From positions 62,001 to 126,000 of the forward strand of contig JAUNVG010000001.1 of NCBI GenBank assembly GCA_030537735.1: a DNA stretch of 64,000 bases, given 5' to 3'. How positions within the stretch are numbered: position 1 is the stretch's first letter; each line of letters opens with the position of its first letter. This document shows, in pieces, positions 37,584 to 46,139 of this stretch. The notes under the pieces were generated by a model. It worked only from the letters and a program-made list of their open reading frames with translations, had not been told where the DNA came from and did not search any database. This DNA comes from Actinomycetaceae bacterium. GTDB lineage: Bacteria; Actinomycetota; Actinomycetes; Actinomycetales; Actinomycetaceae. Made by a program: the position numbers and the translations under genes.

Positions 37584-38336
37584 ATGTTGAAAGTAGCAGT
37601 AGTTGGAGCCCGCGGACGCATGGGACAAACCGTGTGCCGGGCGGTAGAGAACGCCGAAGATATGCAGCTAGTGGCCGCCTTGGATCAGGGCGACACCATC
37701 TCAGCTGACACCTTGGGTGGGGCGGATGTGGTGGTGGAGTTCACCGTACCGTCACAGACCCAGACGAACGTGGAGGCAATCTTAGAGGCGGGAAGCCACG
37801 TCGTGGTGGGCACCACCGGATGGGACGAGGACGCCCTCGCCCGCGTCCGTCAACGCACCCAAACCACTGGGAAGAACGCTTTTATTGCCGCGAACTTCGC
37901 GCTCTCAGCGGTGCTGGCAATGGAGTTCGCTGCCCTGGCAGCGCCCTGGTTCGAATCGGTGGAAGTGATCGAAGCTCACCATCCGAATAAAGTCGATGCG
38001 CCTTCGGGAACCGCGGTGGTGACGGCACAAAAGATTGCTGCGGCGCGTGAAAAGGCTGGTAAACCGGCGCTGCCTGATGCCACCGAAACCGACCCGCAAG
38101 GCTGCCGCGGGGGTAAGTACCACGGGATACCGGTACATTCCCTGCGCTTGCGCGGACTTACCGCCCAAGAGACCATCGTGCTTGGAAACAGCGGTGAAAC
38201 CATGACGATCTGTACCGACACCACCGACCGGGAAGCCTTCATGCCGGGAGTGCTCTTAGCGGTGCGACAAGTGGGGCAAAAACCGGGGTTGACGGTGGGG
38301 TTGGAAAAGATCCTTAACCTGACGATGGGGCAGTAG
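37584..38336 (+). CDS. dapB: 4-Hydroxy-tetrahydrodipicolinate reductase
   Basis: NAD(P)H-dependent step of the diaminopimelate/lysine pathway. 250 residues. N-terminal nucleotide-binding motif VAVVGARGRMGQTV, the substrate motif VIEAHHPNKVDAPSGTAV with the catalytic His and Lys, and HSLRLRGLTAQETIVLGN. The start has no ribosome site but follows a TAGGGT box by 6 bases. dapA, which makes its substrate, lies 660 bases downstream past an acetyltransferase gene. Confidence 0.97.
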   Translation: MLKVAVVGARGRMGQTVCRAVENAEDMQLVAALDQGDTISADTLGGADVVVEFTVPSQTQTNVEAILEAGSHVVVGTTGWDEDALARVRQRTQTTGKNAFIAANFALSAVLAMEFAALAAPWFESVEVIEAHHPNKVDAPSGTAVVTAQKIAAAREKAGKPALPDATETDPQGCRGGKYHGIPVHSLRLRGLTAQETIVLGNSGETMTICTDTTDREAFMPGVLLAVRQVGQKPGLTVGLEKILNLTMGQ

Positions 38337-38340
38337 GGCA

Positions 38341-38889
38341 GTGGAGTTGACAGAAACCACTCCCGACTTTGTCCGGCCAGCGCAGGTAGGTGACGCCGCC
38401 CGTTTCGCTGCCATTCAAGTTCCAAATATGCGAGCTTGCCTGCAGCAGGGAACTGACGGCCCGCTTTCACAGCAAGTAGTTAATTCCTTGGACCGCGAGG
38501 TCGTGCAGGCGCAGTGGGAAAAGACTGTGGCAGCCCCGCCCCAGGTAGGGCAGCACGTACTGACCGCCGTCAGTGAGGGGCAAGTGGTCGGATTCGCTGC
38601 CAGCTACCTGACAAGTGAATCAGGCAAACCAGTGTGTGAAATCATCGCCCTGGAAGTTGATGGTGAGCACACCGGTAAAGGTAATGGTTCGCGGCTACTG
38701 GCAGCGGTAAGTGACCTGGCGAAGGAAGATGGAGCCGCCACCATCCAAGTGTGGCTGGTGGCGGGAGACTCCGAGCGAATCCGCTTCTACCAAGGCGCCG
38801 GCCTCGGGCCTGCCGGGCCGCGACGCACCCTGGCGCTGAGTGCCTCTGAGCAGGTAGTCGAACACCTGTGGTGGGCTAGCTTGGAGTGA
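38341..38889 (+). CDS. GNAT-family N-acetyltransferase
   Basis: Transfers an acetyl group from acetyl-CoA to an unknown acceptor. 182 residues. The CoA-binding motif appears as EVDGEHTGKGNGSRLLAAV (Q/RxxGxG/A-like), and the C-terminal part has FYQGAGL. The GTG start lies 5 bases after the dapB stop, so the two are probably co-translated. Its place between dapB and dapA is not typical. The acceptor could be a small metabolite or protein; nothing in the sequence decides this. Confidence 0.88.
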   Translation: MELTETTPDFVRPAQVGDAARFAAIQVPNMRACLQQGTDGPLSQQVVNSLDREVVQAQWEKTVAAPPQVGQHVLTAVSEGQVVGFAASYLTSESGKPVCEIIALEVDGEHTGKGNGSRLLAAVSDLAKEDGAATIQVWLVAGDSERIRFYQGAGLGPAGPRRTLALSASEQVVEHLWWASLE

Positions 38890-38986
38890 AAAAATAGGCC
38901 CGTGCCCACGGGGTTGCCACTGACCGGACACTAGAGGCAGTAGTGACCACTTTGTGGACTGGGAAAGAAACCCGCGCCTGGGGCGG

Positions 38987-38992
38987 TAGCAT
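38987..38992 (+). promoter_or_regulatory. Leaderless -10 box of dapA
   Basis: TAGCAT lies 6 bases before the ATG at 38999. No ribosome site is present. Confidence 0.5.
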
Positions 38993-38998
38993 TCCAAT

Positions 38999-39934
38999 AT
39001 GGACACCACTGCCGCGAACACCACTGAAAACGCTGACACCGCAACCCAGATGGGAAACGTCTTCCAGCCCGCCACCCCCATTGGAACGGTATGCGTCGCC
39101 ATGGTTACTCCCATGCACGCAAATGGGGAGATTGACTACCAGGCGGCAGCTAAACTGGCGCGCAAACTGGTCGACGACGGGTGTGACTCGATACTGGTAT
39201 CGGGCACCACTGGGGAATCGCCCACCACTCACCAGGCAGAAAAAGACAAACTTACATCAGCGGTAGTGGAAGCCGTGGGGCAGGACGCCTACGTGCTGGC
39301 GGGAGCTGGATCCAACGACACCGCCCACGCGGTACGTATCGCTCAGCGCGCTCAAGCTTGCGGGGCAGATGGCCTGCTGGTTGTTAGCCCCTACTACAAT
39401 CGCCCCAGTCAACGCGGCGTCATACGGCACGTCGAAGCCATTATCGACGCTACCGACCTGCCGATCACGCTCTATGACATTCCTGGGCGAACCGGTGTGG
39501 CTTTCAGCGACGACACCCTTGACCACTTGGCGCAATCGGAACGAATCGTGGCGGTGAAAGACGCCACCGGGAACCCCGAGCAAGGGTTGCAACGCATGGA
39601 ACGCACCGGGTTGGCCTACTACAGCGGCGACGATGGCCTCAACTATGCCTTCCTCACCGGCGGAGCCAGCGGCGTGATATCGGTAGTGGGACACGTAGCG
39701 GCCGCGCAATACCGGAAAATGGTGGACCTGGTGGCTGATGGTCAATACCCGGCGGCGCGAGCCGTGCACCGCCAACTACAACCCCTGGTCGAAGCCATTA
39801 TGGGAGGTGGCCAAGGAGCTGTCATGGCTAAAGCCGCCCTCTACCAGCAAGGATTTATTCCCACCGACGCGGTGCGCTCACCCCTGGCGCCGGCAGATGA
39901 ACAAGACTACGCGCGTATCGCTCAGTGGCGTTAA
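38999..39934 (+). CDS. dapA: 4-Hydroxy-tetrahydrodipicolinate synthase
   Basis: Condenses pyruvate and aspartate semialdehyde, the first committed step to diaminopimelate and lysine. 311 residues. Motifs: VAMVTPM, the GTTGESPT pyruvate pocket, VSPYYNRPSQ, YDIPGRTG with the proton-relay Tyr region, and the Schiff-base Lys in VAVKDATGN. The first ~28 residues are a Thr/Asn/Ala-rich extension. The ATG follows a TAGCAT box by 6 bases and has no ribosome site. Confidence 0.97.
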   Translation: MDTTAANTTENADTATQMGNVFQPATPIGTVCVAMVTPMHANGEIDYQAAAKLARKLVDDGCDSILVSGTTGESPTTHQAEKDKLTSAVVEAVGQDAYVLAGAGSNDTAHAVRIAQRAQACGADGLLVVSPYYNRPSQRGVIRHVEAIIDATDLPITLYDIPGRTGVAFSDDTLDHLAQSERIVAVKDATGNPEQGLQRMERTGLAYYSGDDGLNYAFLTGGASGVISVVGHVAAAQYRKMVDLVADGQYPAARAVHRQLQPLVEAIMGGGQGAVMAKAALYQQGFIPTDAVRSPLAPADEQDYARIAQWR

Positions 39935-40062
39935 ATCCGCCGCTCGCATTGTAAGGAAAACACGCCCCCCGGTAGATAGGTAGCTAAGCAAGTGAGGATT
40001 ACCACCGCCACCTAGCCACGCACATAAGCGAGCCCAGCTAGGGAGTTACAAACTCCGCGTGG

Positions 40063-40068
40063 CACAAT
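40063..40068 (+). promoter_or_regulatory. Possible leaderless -10 box of RNase J
   Basis: CACAAT lies 6 bases before the ATG at 40075. It is a weaker match than the TANNNT boxes elsewhere. Confidence 0.35.
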
Positions 40069-40074
40069 GGGCAC

Positions 40075-41787
40075 ATGATGCCTGTACGCGAAGAACTACC
40101 CCAACCACCCGCCCTCGAACCCGACGTATTACGGATCACGCCGCTAGGGGGACTGGGCGAAATCGGGCGAAATATGACCGCCTTCGAACTAAACGGCTCC
40201 ATCCTACTAGCCGACTGCGGGGTACTCTTCCCAGAAGAAAACCAACCCGGAGTAGACCTCATACTGCCGGACTTCTCCTCCATCCTCGACCGCCTCGACG
40301 ACGTTGTCGGACTAGTCCTCACCCACGGCCACGAAGACCACATCGGAGCGGTACCTTACCTACTGCGCCACCGGCCAAACATCCCCATCTACGGATCTGA
40401 ACTGACCCTGGCATTCGTGGCCCCCAAACTCGACGAACACCGCATCGAAGGCCGCAACCTGAACATCATCAGCGAAGGACAGCGCCTCAAACTCGGGCCA
40501 TTCGACTGCGAATTCGTGGCAGTTACCCACTCCATACCCGACGCGCTAGCGGTCTTCCTGCGTACCATCGCCGGCACTGTGCTGCTAACCGGGGACTTCA
40601 AGATGGATCAACTGCCCCTCGACGGCAGACTCACCGACCTACGTTCCTTCGCCCGCTTCGGAGAAGAAGGCGTCGACCTCTTCATGGTGGACTCCACCAA
40701 CGCCGAAGTCCCCGGTTTCGTCACCCCCGAAAGCGAAATCGGCCCCGTACTAGATGACGTATTCGACCACGCCGAAGGGCAAATCGTGGTCGCCTCCTTC
40801 GCCTCCCACGTACACCGCGTACAACAAGTATTCGACGCCGCCGCGTTCACCGGGCGCAAAGTCTGCCTCATGGGACGGTCCATGGAACGCAATATGCGCA
40901 TCGCCGAAGAACTCCAATACCTGGATATCCCCGAGGACGTGCTGGTCTCCACCAAAGAAATCAGCCAACTACCACCGGGGCAGCGGGTCTACATGGCAAC
41001 CGGATCCCAAGGTGAACCCATGGCCGCCCTGGGGCGCATCGCCAAACGCGAACACCGATTCGTCGAAGTCGGCCCCGGCGACACCGTGGTTTTTGCCTCC
41101 TCCCTCATCCCCGGCAACGAAAACCCCGTCTACCGCGTCATCAACGCCCTCACCCGGCTAGGAGCACAAGTAGTGCACCAAGCCAACGCCAAAGTCCACG
41201 TATCCGGACACGCCGCTGCCGGGGAACTGATCTACTGCTACAACCTCATCCAACCGGGCAACGTCATGCCCATACACGGGGAAGTGCGCCACCTGGTAGC
41301 TAACGGCAAACTAGCGGAAAAAACCGGCGTGCCCGCAGCTCGCGTGGTACTGGCAGAATCAGGGGTGGTAGTTGACCTTAGCGACGGGGAAGCCACCGTG
41401 GTGGGGGCAGTGCCTTGCGACTACGTCTACGTAGACGGGCGCTCCATTGGGGAACTTTCCGAAGACGAACTACGCGACCGGCGGGTACTGGGCTCCGAAG
41501 GGTTCATCTCCATATACGCGGTAGTAGACCTCGAAGCCGGCATGATCCTGTCGGGCCCCACCATCCGGGCAGTTGGCACGGCCGAGGACGACTCCGTATT
41601 CGACAGTATCAGCGAAGACGTCAGCGCCGCCCTCGCCCGCGCCCTCGACAAGGACGACAGCGACACCTACCAATGCCAACAAGCCATGCGTAGAGTCATC
41701 GGGCGGTGGGTCTCACGCAGCCTGCGACGCCGCCCCATGATCGTCCCAATCGTTGTTAACCAAGGTGAAGAAGGTACAGATGAGTGA
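40075..41787 (+). CDS. rnj: Ribonuclease J
   Basis: A metallo-beta-lactamase/beta-CASP exo- and endoribonuclease, important for mRNA and rRNA 5' processing. 570 residues. The zinc motif HGHEDH is at 84-89, with the second-site Asp and His in GDFKMDQ and later motifs; the beta-CASP region holds SFASHVHRVQQV and SGHAAAGEL. A C-terminal domain follows (residues ~450-570). The start ATG follows CACAAT by 6 bases with no ribosome site; a second ATG is adjacent. The lysX start lies inside its 3' end. Confidence 0.96.
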   Translation: MMPVREELPQPPALEPDVLRITPLGGLGEIGRNMTAFELNGSILLADCGVLFPEENQPGVDLILPDFSSILDRLDDVVGLVLTHGHEDHIGAVPYLLRHRPNIPIYGSELTLAFVAPKLDEHRIEGRNLNIISEGQRLKLGPFDCEFVAVTHSIPDALAVFLRTIAGTVLLTGDFKMDQLPLDGRLTDLRSFARFGEEGVDLFMVDSTNAEVPGFVTPESEIGPVLDDVFDHAEGQIVVASFASHVHRVQQVFDAAAFTGRKVCLMGRSMERNMRIAEELQYLDIPEDVLVSTKEISQLPPGQRVYMATGSQGEPMAALGRIAKREHRFVEVGPGDTVVFASSLIPGNENPVYRVINALTRLGAQVVHQANAKVHVSGHAAAGELIYCYNLIQPGNVMPIHGEVRHLVANGKLAEKTGVPAARVVLAESGVVVDLSDGEATVVGAVPCDYVYVDGRSIGELSEDELRDRRVLGSEGFISIYAVVDLEAGMILSGPTIRAVGTAEDDSVFDSISEDVSAALARALDKDDSDTYQCQQAMRRVIGRWVSRSLRRRPMIVPIVVNQGEEGTDE

Positions 41788-44700
41788 AGCTAAGCTGGTG
41801 AAATCACGCGGCGAGCACTTCTACATACTGCGTACCGCCAGCTGGATCGTTTACTTCGGAGCCCTATGGTCTCTGATCCTGGTAATCACCGGCGGAAAAC
41901 TACGCCTGCCCTTCGACGCCATCACCTTAGCGTACGCAGTATTTAACCTACCGGTGGGAGCCAGCTTCTTCCACGTAGTGGTAATGGCAGTATTCGGCTA
42001 CGCCATCACCACCCGAAAACGCCTCGCCTGGTGGTTCTTCGTACTGCTCCAAGCCTCCACCCTCATCGCCATGGGAGTGGGACTGGCCCTGAACTACAGC
42101 GACCTCGACCCCTACGTGCTGGCGATCTCCGCCTTGCACATAACCGTGGCAGTAGTGCTGCTGTACTGCGCCCTGCGGGTGAAACCGGCTTTCATCGGTA
42201 AACTCCTGCCCGGCGCCGCCTTCCTAGCGATGTCGATCCTCACCGTCGGACTGGGCCTGGTAATCGCCCTCGGACTGCTGCTACAACACTTCTTCAGCCG
42301 CGGTCCACTCACCGACGAAGACACCCGCTGGGTCATCACCTCCACCCTGGGTCGGCACCTAGCCACCGTGCTGTACGGTCAAACCACCACGGGCGGACCA
42401 TTTTGGATGCACCTACTTCTAGGCACCCTCTCCGCCCTGGTAGCACTAACCGCCCTAGTTATCTTCCTACGCTCCCAGCGCATGCCCGGGCGCAGCATGG
42501 AAGATGACCTATTCACCCGCAACCTACTGGCCCGGTGGGGACAAGACTCCCTCGGGTACTTCGCCACCCGCGATGACCGCTCCATCGTGCGCTCCCCAGA
42601 TGGGCGCGCAGCCGTGTCCTACGGGGTGACAGCCGGAGTATCAGTAATCGGAGGCGACCCCCTCGGTGACCCTAACTCCTGGGCGGGAGCGATCGATGAA
42701 TGGCTCAAACTGTGCGCCAAATACGGGTGGACACCAGGGGGAATCTCCCTGTCCGAACGAGGCGCACGCGCCATGCGACAAGCCGGTTTCAGCGTTCGCC
42801 TAATGGGCGATGAAGCGGTCATAAACTGCGCCGACTTCGACCTCGACACCGGGGCATCCAAACCCCTCGCGCAAGCGGTGCGCCGCGCCCGGCGGGCAAA
42901 CATGGAGATCCACACCTCCCGCCTGGCGGACCTGGATGAAGAAACCATCAGCCAACTACGGGCCGCGGCCGAAAACTATCGGCGCGGAGAAGAACGCGGC
43001 TTCTCCATGTCCCTTGACCGCATCCTCACCCCCGAAGACCGGCAAACCATGATGGTGTGGGCCACCGACCCCGAAGGCACCATCCACGCCCTACTGTCGT
43101 TCGTACCCTGGGGACACCACGGACTATCCCTGTCCCTCATGCGCCGCCACCCGTCCTCGTTAAACGGCATTATCGAAGCCATGGTGGTGGAACTGATCCA
43201 CCGCGCCCCGCAGTGGTCAATCGAACGCATCTCCTTGAACTTCGCCATGTTCCGGCAAGTATTCACCCAAGGTGAAGCCGTGGACGCCAGGTGGTGGGAC
43301 CGGGTCGGATACTCCCTCATGCGGTTTGCCTCCCGCTTCTGGCAACTGCACAGCCTCTATGAATCCAACGCTCGCTACAACCCCCAGTGGGTGCCGCGCT
43401 ACCTGTGCTTCCGCGGCGTACCGGAAATGTCATACGTCGGTATCGGCGCGGGCATCTTAGAAGGATTCATCCCCTGGTTCGCCACCAACTCCCCACTACC
43501 GTGGGCACCCACCGCCGACTACCTGCAGGCAGTGAAACAAATCGAAGCAGACGCCCTCGCCCAAGCCCTACCGAAACGGCGACTAAGCGACCAAGAACAA
43601 GTGCGGCGAAACAAAGCCCACGCCCTCATGGACGCGGGGCGCGACCCCTACCCGGCGGCAGTAGCACTGGGCGAACACCCCAAAGCAGTCCGCACCCACG
43701 CGCCCCAGCTGGAAGCGGGGCAGGGGAGTGAACAAGAAACCAGCGTAGGAGGACGCATCCGCGCCATCCGCCACCACGGGAAAGTCACGTTCATAGAGGT
43801 CGGACGCGGCCTAGATAGCATGCAAGTCATCTGCGACGCCGCCACCCTCGGGGAGCAGTACGAGCAGCTGAGCTGGCTAGACCGCGGTGACCTGGTGCGT
43901 TTTGATGGAACCTACGAATCCAGTCGCAGCGGGGAACTATCCGTACGCGCTCACACTTGGACGATCGCCGCTAAAGCCCTGCGCCCAGTGCCTCAGCCCG
44001 GTGACGGCCTCGACCCCAACACCCGCTCCCGCGAGCGCGTGGGGCAGCTACTAGCCACCCCCACCGCGGTGGACCTGCTGCGCATGCGTTTCGATGCGGT
44101 AGCAGCCCTGCGCCAGAACCTAACTGAGCGCGGATACCTGGAAGTCGAAACCCCCATTTTGCATCCGATTAAAGGTGGCGCTAACGCCCGCCCGTTTGTC
44201 ACCCACCTGAATGCCTACTCGGCCGAAGTATTCTTACGCATCGCCCCCGAACTCTATTTGAAGCGTTTGGCGGTAGCGGGCTTTGACGCCATTTTCGAAA
44301 TGGGAAGGTCTTTCCGTAACGAAGGGGTCGATGCCACCCACAACCCGGAGTTCACTTCCTTGGAAGCCTACCGGGCAGGGGCAGACTACCAGGACATGCG
44401 TGAGCTAACCGAAGCCCTCATTAAGCACATGGCCACCGCCTTGCACGGCGAACCCATTTGCTGGCGCCCGGCGGGCAGTAAAGGCGTAGAAGGCGCACCC
44501 ACCGTCGCCACCGTGGATGGAGTGGAAATGGCAGCCTTCCACCTGGGTGGGAAATGGCCGGTGGTGCGCGTTTACGATGCCATCAGCAGCGCCACTAACA
44601 CCACCATCACCCCCGATACTGAGGTCGATGTCTTACTGGAACTAGCTCGCAAACACCAGGTGGAACTACCCCCGGTACTCGATCACGCGCAACTGGTGGG

Positions 44701-45112
44701 AGCCCTTTACGATGATCTGGTGGAGGCCCACACTCTGCACCCGACGTTCTACACCGATTTCCCCGCCGCTTCCTCACCCCTTACCCGCAAGCACCGGCAA
44801 GATCCGCGGCTAGCTGAGCGGTGGGACTTGGTGGCTTTCGGAATGGAACTGGGAACGGCCTACACCGAGCTGACCGACCCCATTGACCAGCGTGAACGCT
44901 TCACCGAACAATCACTGGCGGCGGCAGCGGGCGATCCTGAAGCCATGAGTATTGACGAACAGTTCCTCACCGACTTGGAAATGGGACTGGCTCCCACCGG
45001 AGGATTGGGACTGGGAGTGGACCGGCTGTGTATGTTGCTAACAGGGGTAAATATTCGCCAACTACTGGCTTTCCCCTTCGTTAAACCCATAGCTAACAAC
45101 GAAAGAAGCTAA
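41780..45112 (+). CDS. lysX: LysX: lysyl-phosphatidylglycerol synthase fused to lysyl-tRNA synthetase
   Basis: Makes Lys-tRNA and transfers lysine to phosphatidylglycerol, lowering envelope negative charge and raising tolerance to cationic peptides (known for M. tuberculosis LysX). 1110 residues: about six membrane helices (~15-230), a cytosolic MprF-like GNAT-type domain (~240-600), an OB fold, and a class II LysRS domain with motif 2 MGRSFRNEGVDATHNPEFTS (~840) and motif 3 GLGLGVDRLCMLL (~1077). The ATG at 41780 overlaps the RNase J stop; AAGGTGAAGAAGG precedes it. Fusion and order are typical of actinobacteria; its site between RNase J and ftsK is less usual. Confidence 0.95.
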   Translation: MSEAKLVKSRGEHFYILRTASWIVYFGALWSLILVITGGKLRLPFDAITLAYAVFNLPVGASFFHVVVMAVFGYAITTRKRLAWWFFVLLQASTLIAMGVGLALNYSDLDPYVLAISALHITVAVVLLYCALRVKPAFIGKLLPGAAFLAMSILTVGLGLVIALGLLLQHFFSRGPLTDEDTRWVITSTLGRHLATVLYGQTTTGGPFWMHLLLGTLSALVALTALVIFLRSQRMPGRSMEDDLFTRNLLARWGQDSLGYFATRDDRSIVRSPDGRAAVSYGVTAGVSVIGGDPLGDPNSWAGAIDEWLKLCAKYGWTPGGISLSERGARAMRQAGFSVRLMGDEAVINCADFDLDTGASKPLAQAVRRARRANMEIHTSRLADLDEETISQLRAAAENYRRGEERGFSMSLDRILTPEDRQTMMVWATDPEGTIHALLSFVPWGHHGLSLSLMRRHPSSLNGIIEAMVVELIHRAPQWSIERISLNFAMFRQVFTQGEAVDARWWDRVGYSLMRFASRFWQLHSLYESNARYNPQWVPRYLCFRGVPEMSYVGIGAGILEGFIPWFATNSPLPWAPTADYLQAVKQIEADALAQALPKRRLSDQEQVRRNKAHALMDAGRDPYPAAVALGEHPKAVRTHAPQLEAGQGSEQETSVGGRIRAIRHHGKVTFIEVGRGLDSMQVICDAATLGEQYEQLSWLDRGDLVRFDGTYESSRSGELSVRAHTWTIAAKALRPVPQPGDGLDPNTRSRERVGQLLATPTAVDLLRMRFDAVAALRQNLTERGYLEVETPILHPIKGGANARPFVTHLNAYSAEVFLRIAPELYLKRLAVAGFDAIFEMGRSFRNEGVDATHNPEFTSLEAYRAGADYQDMRELTEALIKHMATALHGEPICWRPAGSKGVEGAPTVATVDGVEMAAFHLGGKWPVVRVYDAISSATNTTITPDTEVDVLLELARKHQVELPPVLDHAQLVGALYDDLVEAHTLHPTFYTDFPAASSPLTRKHRQDPRLAERWDLVAFGMELGTAYTELTDPIDQRERFTEQSLAAAAGDPEAMSIDEQFLTDLEMGLAPTGGLGLGVDRLCMLLTGVNIRQLLAFPFVKPIANNERS

Positions 45113-45114
45113 CC

Positions 45115-46038
45115 ATGGGGCGATTCCTCTCCACCCAGCCGGTGGTGCTAAACCTACCCACTGTGATCCCCACCTTGCCTACCCGCGGCGGTACCGTCCT
45201 CGCCCGGTCGGTGCTGGCCAGTCCCGGTGGGGGATTCATCGGCCTAGCCACCGCCACCCAAATGGGAGTGGAAACCGCGATGCTCTCAGTGCTGGGGACC
45301 GGCCCGAACTCCTTCATGGTGCGCCGCGAACTACTTAAGCACGGAGTTAAGATCCTCACCGACGAAGTGGTGGGGGACATCGGGGTGGCGATCCAGATGG
45401 TGGAAAGTGATGGCAACACCACGGTGATTGTCTCCACCGGTATCGAATCCGAACCGCCGGTGGAAAAACTCAGCGAGATTGAAATCAAGGACGGGGATGT
45501 GGTCCTTGCCCACGGGGCGTGCCTGGCGATGGAATCGACCGCTGGCGACTTCGTGGAGTGGGTGGCCGGAATACAGCCGAACGCCACGGTGGTGGTTTCG
45601 CCCTCACCGATGCTTGACCAGTTGGATGCGCGACTGTGGCCACCGCTTTTGGAAAGAGCCGACATCGTCACCATGAACCTGCGTGAGTCGTCCTTGCTGC
45701 CGCGACTGCTGGCGACCCAGCGTCCGGGGGCGAACGTGCGTGACTACGTGCGTGAAGAATGCATCGTAGTGCGACGAATGGGAGCAATGGGATGCGAATG
45801 GAGGCAGGGCAGTGGGGAACGCCACGTGGTGCCGGCCTTCCCCTCCGAAACCGTGGACACCACCGGGGTGGGCGATACCCACATCGCCACCATGTGTGCT
45901 TCGCTGGCCCTGGGATACGACATTGAAACCGCGATTTTAACGGCGAACGCCGCCGGAGCGGTGATGATTTCCCACGCCTACACTTTCCCGGTGCCCAGCA
46001 TGAGGGAGATTTCTTCGGTAATGGGTCAGGCAATGTGA
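45115..46038 (+). CDS. PfkB-family carbohydrate kinase
   Basis: A ribokinase-like sugar or nucleoside kinase of 307 residues. The N-terminal glycine-rich substrate motif (SPGGGFIGLATA) and the C-terminal ATP/anion-hole motif DTTGVGDTHIATM, carrying the catalytic Asp, are intact. The substrate is unknown; ribokinase-like members vary widely. It starts two bases after lysX, probably in the same operon. The last ~20 residues (YTFPVPSMREI) resemble the usual family end. Confidence 0.9.
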   Translation: MGRFLSTQPVVLNLPTVIPTLPTRGGTVLARSVLASPGGGFIGLATATQMGVETAMLSVLGTGPNSFMVRRELLKHGVKILTDEVVGDIGVAIQMVESDGNTTVIVSTGIESEPPVEKLSEIEIKDGDVVLAHGACLAMESTAGDFVEWVAGIQPNATVVVSPSPMLDQLDARLWPPLLERADIVTMNLRESSLLPRLLATQRPGANVRDYVREECIVVRRMGAMGCEWRQGSGERHVVPAFPSETVDTTGVGDTHIATMCASLALGYDIETAILTANAAGAVMISHAYTFPVPSMREISSVMGQAM

Positions 46039-46139
46039 TAAGCCGCGAAGGCCGCGGGGGCGTGTGATACAGCCTAACCAAGGGTTTTTCGGCGTGGCTA
46101 AACCAACGAGCCAGCTGTAACAGTAATGTCGGAATTACT

